From the NCBI GenBank assembly GCA_002897115.2, contig BCIH01000004.1, positions 1,442,600-1,506,599 of the forward strand: a DNA stretch of 64,000 nt, given 5' to 3'. Shown here one piece after another: positions 7,842 through 16,276 of the stretch; positions within the stretch are counted from its first letter, which is position 1; each line of letters opens with the position of its first letter. The translations under genes and the position numbers were made by a program. The notes beneath the pieces were generated by a model that ran no database searches, was not told the DNA's origin, and saw only the letters and a list, made by a program, of their open reading frames with translations. Origin of the DNA: Prototheca cutis (Eukaryota > Chlorophyta > Trebouxiophyceae > Chlorellales > Chlorellaceae).

Positions 7842-10372
7842 TCAGGAGCTCTTCTTGGGCTTGGGCCGCTGGAAGCGCTCGGGCCGCTTGCCGGTTTCGC
7901 GGAGCTCCTGCACGATGAGCAGCATGTTGAGGCAGGCCATGAGGTCCCGGTTCCAGAGCCGAGATCGCCCATCCTCGACCTTGCAGTTGGCGCAGCGGAG
8001 CAGCCCGTGGCAGCGCACGGTGGGGTACTGTGCCCTGCGATAGGGGCGCGGGTTGGGCACGTCGAGGAACGGCTCCACCGAGCGCTCCTCGCAGCCGGGG
8101 CAGAACTTGGAGGTGCAGTACTCGTCGATGAGCAGGACGTCGAAGCCCGCCTTGACCAGCACCCGCAGCAGGCCGACGCTCGGGGTTGGCTCGTGGTAGC
8201 GCGCCGCGCCCGGGGAGCAGTCGCCGACGACCAGCGTCGCGCCGTCGGCGAACGCGCGCAGCTTCGCGACCAGCGCCGCGTAGGCGCGCTGGCGGGAGCT
8301 GTACGACCACAGGCGGAGCGTGCGGAAGATGGGCCGGGCGTAGTGCCGGGTCAGCGTCGGCTCGACTTGGCCAAACACGTGCAGGTAGTCGGAGAAGGCC
8401 GAGACGGTGCAGGCCTTGTGCCCGTTGGGCGCCTCCATCACCAGGCGCCGCTCGCACGCGAACACCGCGGGGGGCTTCATCTCCCTCCGCACGCGGCGGT
8501 ACTTGCGCGACCGCNTCAGGAACGCCCACTCGTTGGCCGTGAAGCGCATGGTCCTGCGCTTGCCCTTGCCGGGCTGGGAGTCCTCGTGCATGCAGAACAG
8601 CATGTCGCGGCGGTTGGGGTCGATGAACACCAGCTTCAGCTGCCGCAGCTCCTCGGGGGGGACGTCCTCGACGTACCGGACGCCCTCCATGCCCCGGCGC
8701 TGGCGGCGCTTGCGGGTCTTGCGNGGNGCCGCGTCGCCCGGGGCGTGGAGGGCGTCCCCTACGTTGGCCGCGCCGCTGTCAGCAGCAGCTGCATTGCTGC
8801 CATCAGCAGCAGCTGCAGCGGCATTGCCAGCAGCAGCAGCTGTAACGGCAGCGCCGCCAGCATCATCAGCAGCTGCAGCGGCATCGCCGCCATCAGCAGC
8901 AGCAGCTGCAGCGGCATTGCCGCCGGCGCCAACAGCAGCTGCAGCGGCATTGCCGCCGGCGCAGGCATCGGTAGCGGCGGCGCCGCCATCGGCAGCGGCG
9001 GCGCCGCCATCAGCAGCAGCGCCGCCATCGTCAGCGCCGTCATCGTCACAACAGTCATCGTCAGCGTCGTCGTCGTCACAACAGTCATCGTCGTCGTCAC
9101 ACGCGGGTCGCTTGCGCCGCCCCTTGCCGGTCAGGCTCGGGCGCTTTTTGATGAAGCAGCACGACCTGCCGTCGGTGTAGACGTGCCCGCAGAACTGTCT
9201 GTCGCCGAGGTCCTTGATCTCGCGGATGCCCCGCTTCAGCAGGCCCTCNATCCAGATCTCCTCCTGGTCGGCGGAGCCCGGCGCCCCGGTCCAGCCCAGG
9301 ACGTTCATGGCGGCGGCCTGGTTGTCCATCTCCACCGCCCCGGGCACGAACGACGCGCGCACGGGGACGGCCTGGAACGTGGGCAGGCCNTNCTCGGNGC
9401 GGAGGCGCGACAGCGCGATCATCGCGNCGANGTGCTCNNGNGGGNTGGCCTGGACGTCGTAGTAGAGCGTGCCCTTCTTGAACCGGTGCTCCGGCCGGTA
9501 GGCAGAGCGCAGCAGCGCCAGCAGCCGGTCGTACACCGCCTGCTGGGCGGCGTCCAGGTCCTTGACCGCCGGGTCGAGCCGCCCGAGGCCCGCCTTGATG
9601 CGCCGGACCGGTTCGTAGAGTTCCCGGTCCAGCGTCTCGCGGCGTCTGTCGGCGNCCCAGTTCNCCTCCTTCGCCTTTTCCAGCAGCTCNTTGCGCCGGG
9701 CCTTGATGTCGAGGAGCAGGTTGACGGTGCCCCGCAGATGCTCGCCCAAGTGCAGGCGGATGTTGGTCAAGATCGACCGGCACCAGCCCTCGGCCCAGTA
9801 CACGGCGATCTGCGCATCGGTAGGGGTCGTCNTGGACCCAGGCCGGGCAATCGTTGATCGATCTGTCAAACGGGTGATCGGACCTCCGCCCTTCAGAAGC
9901 AAGCGAGCATGCAAGTGAGCGAGCGACGCAGGCAGGAGTCAAAACGCCAATACCCAGTCACCTGGCACCCCATCCGACTCACCCTGTTTGGGCTGCGAAA
10001 GGACGGCGGCTCATACCCGGTCAGTTGGAGGAACTTGGGCAAGGCGGCGCTCAGACGGAGGCGCATGAGCAGCGTGTCGCGGCTGCAGTTCGCGCTGTTC
10101 TGCCGATAGACGACCAGCGAGAAGAAGACCTGGGCCAGGAACTTGTCCGACGCCATCTCGGGCAAGCGATGCACGTTGCCCCGCTCAAACTCCTGGAGGA
10201 TGAGGAGCCGGGCGAAGAGCGCGGCGTAGGAGGTGACGTGATGCGTCTTCATCANGAGTCCCTCCAGGGGGCTGTGGTGTTCGTCCTGCCACGTTTCACG
10301 CACCGACGACTTGACNGTCGACATGGTGCCCCTGGTGGCCTCCTTTCCGAGGCCCCAGCAGTCCTCGTCCAT
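7842..10372 (-). CDS. Fanzor (TnpB-like RNA-guided nuclease), copy C
   Basis: Exon 1 is 10372-9983 and exon 2 is 9809-7842, with the same phase-0 intron as copies A and B, giving about 785 residues. The open frame is complete, but a dozen or so N remain, so some residues are unknown. RuvC-I FIDPNRRDML, RuvC-II IDEYCTSKF, the CPGC/CANC zinc finger and RuvC-III WNRDLMACLN are all present. The linker at about 8715-9105 is quite different from copy B. It is acidic with DDDCC clusters, followed by Ala/Gly-rich repeats from GCAGCA-type triplets. A stretch around 8000-8160 is identical to copy B, although the flanks resemble copy A, which suggests gene conversion or chimeric assembly. Its 3' end faces that of copy B, with the tRNA between them. 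Confidence 0.85.
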
Positions 10373-10683
10373 TGCGTTGGCTGCAATGCAAGGAGCCAAT
10401 GNATGGATGGATGGTGGCAAGGAAACGACGTGCCCATGTGGGGTCGACGGAAAGCAATCTACATCGCAGGGGCCACGTTGTTTCTCACACCACGATCAGC
10501 TCACCGATGCGTGCCCAGTTGGGTGGGTGATCGGGGCAACTTTCCTCCCTCCCGAGACGACAACAGTTGCGATCGACAAAACGTTGCAGATGGTTGTAAG
10601 GTACAGGGAACTGTAAACGTACAAGGTATTGTACAAGATAATGTAAAATAATGTATTGTACAAGGTATTGTAAAAGTAATGTA
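9446..10683. repeat. Right arm of the perfect inverted duplication
   Basis: This is the mirror of 1-1238, with the same internal N positions plus a few extra N (for example 10255) where the left arm is resolved. It contains the start of exon 2, the intron, exon 1 and the AT-rich leader with TTGTACAA-type repeats of Fanzor copy C. Confidence 0.85.
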
Positions 10684-11534
10684 ATATACAGAGCAAATGT
10701 AATGTACAAAAAAAAATAAAAGAGTGGATGCAGGAGCCGGGAAGGCCCTTTTTATAGCCTGCTCCAGGGCCGTCCTTGGACATGTGTAACCCAATTTGTA
10801 ACTCCACCGCCCTGCGTTGCGTCGTGGAGGGAGCACGGTTCATNATTTCTTGGACGGAGGGACTGCAACCCTGGCCGGTCCNGACGGAGTGCGAGCCGAC
10901 TCTCGGGGTGCAGGGGCGTCGAGGAAGGGCGCCGCCGCCCCTCTGGCGGCTGGGTATGCATCGGAACACCTCCTCGGTCTGCTCTGCCTGCCGCAACGTG
11001 TCCGAACGTGCACGCAGTCCCTGGAAACGATCGGGAAATCCCGTCAGACACAGGCAGCGACAGGGCACGACGTGGCAGGGGGCCGATGACTCGGCAAGGC
11101 CAGTTTGAGAGAGCCTGACGGGGCATAACCGGGAGCCTGACGAGGCATAACCCAAATGATCTGAGCATGACGGAGCATGACCGCCGGTATGACGGGGCAC
11201 AAACTGGCAGATCGCAGGAAGGGTTTCGACGAACGGATTTCGACGACCGGTTGCACACCCCACGAACACTTGAAACCAGAGGTTCCCACGGAATAGAGAA
11301 GCTTGTCTCAAGAATCCGGTGAATAGTGGGGGCTGATCATGCCCTGGAACACCGGTTAAATGCATGTTGAACCTCACGAGGCCCTCAAACGGCAGTTGAA
11401 AAAAATGAACCCCCGGGTGTCTTTCCTCGTTCAAACAAAACGAGCTTCAGACCCGCAGCTCCTTCTGGGAGAACTCTCCAGCTCCACCGGCATGCCACGG
11501 CATTCGACGACGGCATGACTGAACCAGAAGGTTA
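10684..11534. other. No gene seen; short CTGACGGGGCATAACC-type repeats
   Basis: The stretch is open on the minus strand for about 300 codons, but the product has no recognisable domain and is rich in Pro, Arg and Cys. Around 11110-11200 several diverged copies of a 16-20-base unit (CTGACGGGGCATAACC, then GCATGACGGAGCATGACC) lie in tandem. This is probably flanking repeat sequence of the mobile-element block. Confidence 0.4.
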
Positions 11535-11580
11535 TAGAATTCGAACCTGCGCCACTTGCGGGACGCACTCGACGCTATGG
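11535..11580 (-). pseudogene. tRNA-Ser 3'-half fragment (degenerate)
   Basis: The minus strand reads GTCCCGCAAGTGGC, then GCAGGTTCGAATTCT. This matches the variable arm and T-arm of the tRNA-Ser at 7408-7451, but the T-stem is broken and no matching acceptor or 5' half follows. It lies on the 3' side of Fanzor relic 2, just as the intact 3' half lies on the 3' side of copy C. Confidence 0.5.
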
Positions 11581-11889
11581 ACAGGACGCCATTATTGCCA
11601 CCTGCAGTATCCTTGACGGGTGGACGACTTTCCTTTTATTGCCCCCAAACTCATCCTCTGGCAACCCATCTTCCTGATGCCCCCGAGGTTGACAGATTGA
11701 TATGGAAAACCGCATCCTTGTTTCCACCTCCAGTGGGCATCCTAATACTAGAGCGGTAGCGTAACCTTGCAGTGAAGGCATACAGTTGGTGCAGGACAGC
11801 ATGGGGATTGGCTGTGCGCTCATTGGTACGCCTGATTGGGTCGCTCCGGTATGGTCCCGGCAGACAGGTGATTCTCTATAGCATTTTGC

Positions 11890-12050
11890 TGCAGTTCAGA
11901 GTCCAGTCCTTCCGACACAGTTTTTCCAGGCACATTATCTGATCTGACAGGTTGTCTTCCCTTACGAAATTCACCCAGGTCATGTGCATTTCGCTATTAC
12001 AGCGCAAGGCACGGCAGGGCGGATGCAGGACAGGGCAGGGCACGGCAGGA
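11890..12050 (-). other. 3' block of Fanzor relic 2
   Basis: On the minus strand a GGGCAGG/CCTG-type tract leads to CTGTAATAGCGAAATG and GGGAAGACAACCTGTCAGAT. Then comes TGCCTGGAAAAACTGTGTC, which is shared with the 3' region of copy C. No coding potential is seen. It is a further copy of the conserved 3' block. Confidence 0.5.
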
Positions 12051-12059
12051 GAGTAAAGA

Positions 12060-12422
12060 CGCTTGGCTGTGAGTTGAAGGCGGGCCGCTGCCTGGGACCC
12101 AGCCACGTAACGCCGGTTACGGAGAGACGTCGACAGGCAGTGCTTTTCAGGAGCTCTTCTTCGCTGGAGTGGCGGCGCGCATTGCCGCTCGCACCAGCAC
12201 AGGCGTACAAGCACCCCCCATGGGCTGGCTGCCCTGTCCCGCCGTGGCCGTCCCAGTCTCCTCTCCCCGGCCACTGCTCCAGCAGCTCCTTGCACCGGGC
12301 CTCGATGCTGCGCACCAGGTTGATGGTGCACGTGCTCGCCCGAATGGACTTGACGGGCTGTCTCCGTCACCCAGCGCCAGCCCTCAGCCCAGTACACCGA
12401 GATCTCCGCGGTCTTCCGGCCC
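12060..12422 (-). pseudogene. Internally deleted Fanzor relic 2
   Basis: The minus strand starts GGAGATCTCGGTGTACTGGGCC, equivalent to IAVYWAEGW at the exon 2 start. It continues through the VHSGEH region and GRGDWDGHGG, and joins to the gene's last codons and 3' flank (AAGAAGAGCTCCTGAAAAGC, then CTCTCCGTAACCGGCG). The deletion points resemble those of relic 1. The sequence before the start (GAGGGCCGGAAGACCGC) is the end of a Fanzor 3' block, as in relic 1. Confidence 0.65.
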
Positions 12423-12600
12423 TCCAGCGCGCCGTTCTCGACTCTCGACCCTCGACGCCGGGGCCGGACGCCCGTCACGTGGGCCCTGGTCGCCAATCAC
12501 GTAACCCGCCAGCCCTGCTGGGTCTCCCGACGTGCTCTGGCAGGCGTGCATTCGCGGTTGCAGCCCGAGGGAGCGCGCTCAGTGGTTTTCGGAAAGGGGT
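12423..12600. other. Remnant of the conserved 3' block and unique spacer
   Basis: On the minus strand TTACGTGATTGG, CACGTGACGG and a GAGGGTCGAGAGTCG-type segment match the last third of the block at 7200-7290. No gene is seen. Confidence 0.4.
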
Positions 12601-13000
12601 GCTTTACTCGCGCTGAGGGCGAGCGGCAGGGAGGTCGCAGACAGCGCCCTGGCCGGCCCGGGCCGGGCCCTGCCCGGGGGCGCCAGCCGCCAGGGAGGGA
12701 CGTCGACCGGGAGTGCTGTCCTTCGGTGGAGCGGTCGCAGCCAGTGCCGGGTGCAGGCGAAGGCCCAGCAGCAGCAGCCCGCCGTCTGTCCCTCCTGGGC
12801 CCCGGTCCAGCAGCCCTTCGATTTGACGACCCGCCGCGCACGCGGCGGCCCTGCCGCTGGACGTCCCGCCCGGGTGCACTGGGACGCCGCCGGTCTCCGT
12901 CGCCCGTCGCCGGCCCTCGCCCAGGGCGCCGTCGAGCGCCGAGTTGTTGGTCGATGGATTGGGTGTTTGGTCGGCCGAGTCGCCGCGTGGTGGTCTGGGC
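12600..13000 (-). pseudogene. Diverged Fanzor relic (exon 2 start fused to 3' end)
   Basis: On the minus strand GCGAGGGCCGGCGACGGGCG and ACGGAGACCGG correspond to the AWCRATET region of exon 2. After diverged sequence, GACAGCACTCCCGGTCGACG and CTGGCGGCTGG match the post-stop flank of copies A and C. It is more diverged than relics 1 and 2 and has no open frame of its own. The 13.0-13.4 kb stretch beyond it holds no gene I can support. Confidence 0.45.
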
Positions 13001-13458
13001 GCCGTCCCTTCCCACTGGATCGGTCCGTCCGTTGACTGATCGATGGACGGGAGCCGCTCGACCGGGGGATCGGCCCTTGACGCAGGCAGGCGGGCGTCCG
13101 CCCGGCGTCGAGTCAGTCCTGCTGGACGTGACGCCCGGCCGGCCGGGTGGTCGCAGCAGCGAGACTGGCTCTGGCGGCCGGGCCGCCGGTGCAGGTCGCC
13201 CACGGCCGGCGTCGACGATGCGCGTGCTGATCGTCCGAGGGGGTGCGCGCGCTTCGTCGCGAGAGGGAGGTTCCTTGCGCGTGCGTGCCGATGCAGGCGG
13301 CGGTGACGCGCACTGACGGCGGTGAAGCCTTGTCGAGCTTTGTCGACTGCCACGTGAGCGGGGCGGGCATGTCTCCCAAACAAGTGCCTGTGTGATCAGA
13401 TTCCATCGCTGCGTCGCTCGGAGAATGGGTTGCGTTCCTTTTTGAAGGGCAGGGTGGT

Positions 13459-13665
13459 GTGCCCAGCCCATGCTGTATCTCAGGGAGCAGAGGGCTGCTG
13501 CGCCGCGCCGGCGAGGAGTGCCGCGCCCCGAAAGGCGAGCATCGTCTCTGGAACAGAGGCTCGATGGCGTGTCTGAACATGCGGCACATCGTGGAGCACC
13601 TGCGGGAGACCAGCGAGCCGCTAGAGCGCTACCAGCGCCCAAAGCTGCAGTGCTGGCGACCACAC
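13459..13665 (+). pseudogene. Fanzor C-terminal fragment with altered RuvC-III motif
   Basis: The translation contains LWNRGSMACLNM and then HLRETSEPLERYQRPK. This aligns with LWNRDLMACLNM and GLRETGKRPERFQRPK at the end of the intact copies. The catalytic aspartate of RuvC-III is replaced by glycine and the upstream domains are absent, so this is a dead 3' fragment. The minisatellite starts immediately after it. Confidence 0.7.
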
Positions 13666-14895
13666 GTCCATCCTGGTGGTCGAACCTCCATGCTGGTGAC
13701 AACACCTCCCTCCATCCTGGTGACAACACCTCCCTCCATCCTAGTGACAACACCTCCATCCATCCTGGTGACAACACGTCCCTCCATCCTGGCGATCGCA
13801 CATCCATCCTGGTGACGACACCTCCCTCCATCCTGGTGACCACACCTCCCTCCATCCTGGCGACCACACGTCCATCCATCCTGGCGACCACACACCTCCA
13901 TCCTGGCGACCACACGTCATCCTGGTGACCACACCTCCATCCTGGCGACCTCCCTCCATCCTGGTGGCCAAACCTCCATGCTGGTGACCACACCTCCCTC
14001 TATCCTGGTGACAACACCTCCAAACGTCCTGGCGACCACACGGTCATCCTGGCGATCACACCTCCCTCCATCCTAGTGACCACACCTCCATGCTGGCGAC
14101 CACACCTCCATGCTGGCGATCACACCTCCATCCTGGCGACCACACCTCCATGCTGGCGATCACACCTCCCTCCATCCTGGCGACNNNNNNNNNNNNNNNN
14201 NNNNNNNNNNNNNNNNNNNNNNNNNNNNNNNNNNNNNNNNNNNNNNNNNNNNNNNNNNNNNNNNNNNNNNNNNNNNNNNNNNNNNNNNNNNNNNNNNNNN
14301 NNNNNNNNNNNNNNNNNNNNNNNNNNNNNNNNNNNNNNNNNNNNNNNNNNNNNNNNNNNNNNNNNNNNNNNNNNNNNNNNNNNNNNNNNNNNNNNNNNNN
14401 NNNNNNNNNNNNNNNNNNNNNNNNNNNNNNNNNNNNNNNNNNNNNNNNNNNNNNNNNNNNNNNNNNNNNNNNNNNNNNNNNNNNNNNNNNNNNNNNNNNN
14501 NNNNNNNNNNNNNNNNNNNNNNNNNNNNNNNNNNNNNNNNNNNNNNNNNNNNNNNNNNNNNNNNNNNNNNNNNNNNNNNNNNNNNNNNNNNNNNNNNNNN
14601 NNNNNNNNNNNNNNNNNNNNNNNNNNNNNNNNNNNNNNNNNNNNNNNNNNNNNNNNNNNNNNNNNNNNNNNNNNNNNNNNNNNNNNNNNNNNNNNNNNNN
14701 NNNNNNNNNNNNNNNNNNNNNNNNNNNNNNNNNNNNNNNNNNNNNNNNNNNNNNNNNNNNNNNNNNNNNNNNNNNNNNNCTGGCGACCACGCCTCCCTCC
14801 ATCCTCGCGACCACACCTCCAAACATCCTGGTGACAACACCTCCCTCCATCCTGGCGACAACACCTCCAAGCATCCTGGCGACCACACCTTCCTG
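13653..14895. repeat. Minisatellite of about 24-27-bp units, interrupted by a gap
   Basis: Tandem, imperfect copies of a unit such as CCATCCTGGTGACAACACCT plus a short CCCTC extension run from the end of the Fanzor fragment to about 14895, with N at 14185-14779. Variants swap gtg/gcg and aacac/ccac. All frames are open because the unit lacks stops, but the repetitive products are not real proteins. Confidence 0.9.
14185..14779. other. Assembly gap (595 N) inside the minisatellite
   Basis: This is a run of N. Both sides are minisatellite, so the gap is best explained by collapse of the tandem array. Confidence 0.95.
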
Positions 14896-15300
14896 TTGCC
14901 CTGCAGAGTGTGCAGGTCTAACCCTAAAGATCCCCAAGCGATACCTGGCGCTGTTGCTGGCTGAGCTGGTTGCATTCTTTTTGCCCTGCACGGCATGGGT
15001 CCATGCGCAAGAATCAAGCCCGAGGAAACCCCCAGCACCTGTTTACAAGTCTCTGGAATCAGACTCGGGGTCCAAAGTCGCGAGGGAAACAGCCCGGACT
15101 GATCGCCAAGGTTCCAAGGGGCGTATGAAACCTTTCGAGCACCGCTCCGTTCAGAGGGGCGTGTCTGTTGCGCTGTGCCGAAACGCGCGCCGCGCCATGA
15201 ACGGCCCGGCGGCGAACGAGGCTTGTTTGCGCTCGCCGGTGTGCGCCATCCCCCCTGGAGGCCAGCACGACATGGAAGGAAAGGCAGCACCTTGGGTTTT
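14896..15300. other. No gene seen; segment repeated at 16085-16210
   Basis: The part around 15130-15260 shares CTCCGTTCA, CGCCATGAAC and GGCTTGTTTGCGCTCG with 16085-16210, so a short repeat family is present. No coding exon is supported. Confidence 0.4.
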
Positions 15301-15640
15301 TTCAAGGCGGCAGCCTGCCTGGGGCCCAGCTAGTGTAACGGCGATAGCCACCACGGAGAGACATCGACGGGAGTGCTCTTCTTCCGCGAGCTGGCGGCGC
15401 GCATTGCCGCTCGCCCCGTGGGCTTGCTGCCCTGTCCGCGCCGTTGCCGTTCCGGTCTCCTCTCCGTCAGCCACCGCTCCGGCAGCTCCTTGCGCCGGGC
15501 CTTGCTGTCCCGGGTTGACCTGGCTGCGCTCGCCCGAGTGGACTTGAAGGCCTGTCTCCGTCACCCAAACCCCCCCCCCCAAAAAATACCCCCCCCCAAA
15601 AGTGCACCGCGATCTGCGAAAGGTTTTGTCGAGCAGACGA
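15300..15640 (-). pseudogene. Internally deleted Fanzor relic 3
   Basis: On the minus strand CGCAGATCGC begins the exon 2 homology (QIAVHF), which is broken by runs of G, then VTETGLQVHSGE and AQGAAGAVADGEETGTA-like frames. It ends with GAAGAGCACTCCCGTCGATG, TCTCCGTGGTGGCTATCGCC and TAGCTGGGCCCC, the post-stop flank of copies A and C. This is the same ends-only structure as relics 1 and 2. Confidence 0.65.
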
Positions 15641-16190
15641 CCGGCCAGGTTGACTGGTCGGCCGACGTACGGTGGTTGGTCTGGGTGCCATCCCCCATTG
15701 GATCCATCCATCCGTCCGTCCGTCCGTCCAGCCAATTCAATCGAACCTACTCAACGAGGAGGTCATAGGGGGGTTTCGACCTTTGATGCAAGCCAGTGAC
15801 GCATCCGACCAACCGACATCAAGTCAGTTGTGTTTTGGGGCTGGATTTGATACCCGAACGTCAGACCACCAAGACTGGCTCTTGTCGCTGGGGGGCCCAA
15901 TCCAGGATGATTGACAAAGCATGCTGCCCTGTTTTTCAACAGATGACGTGTACAACGAATGATCATCATCTGAGGAGATGTTTCGTTGCCAGGTATTCCT
16001 TGTATGTGTGTGTGCAGCGGGAGCGATGATGTATGGGGTCTGTCCATACGCGCAAAAATATCTTTTCGAAGAGCCACCTCCTCCTCCGTTCAATGTGCAT
16101 CTTTGCCGACACGTGCGCCGACCGACCGAGGGATCTGCCGCCATGAACAGCCCTCCAGCAACGAATGGGGCTTGTTTGCGCTCGACGATC
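15641..16190. other. No gene seen; short CCGT microsatellite
   Basis: A (CCAT)/(CCGT) tract lies at 15703-15730. The remainder shows no conserved exon and no RNA gene I can recognise. Confidence 0.4.
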
Positions 16191-16194
16191 CGCG

Positions 16195-16276
16195 CTGGAG
16201 GCCGCGCATGACTGGAGGCCGCTCATGACTGGAGGCCGCTCATGACTGGAGGCCGCGCATGACTGGAGGCCGTGGC
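16195..16276. repeat. 17-bp tandem repeat, about 4.5 copies
   Basis: The unit GCTCATGACTGGAGGCC (variant GCGCATGACTGGAGGCC) is repeated head to tail and runs into the presumed start codon of the next gene. Several ATGs in the array are in different frames, which makes the true start of that gene uncertain. Confidence 0.85.

Noticed and set aside
8007..9857. 616-codon open frame antisense to Fanzor copy C
   Set aside because: It mirrors the coding frame of copy C; GC-rich third positions remove stops on the opposite strand. No domain is seen.
10496..11434. 312-codon minus-strand open frame
   Set aside because: No domain is seen, it overlaps the AT-rich Fanzor leader, and no splice or start context supports it.
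12497..13993. 498-codon minus-strand open frame
   Set aside because: It combines minisatellite translation (repeated SPGWREV-type units) with a Fanzor relic, and is not a real protein.
1..16200. A partner transposase (serine or tyrosine recombinase, DDE enzyme) for the Fanzor elements
   Set aside because: No frame in the block shows such motifs; any transposase must be elsewhere or lost.
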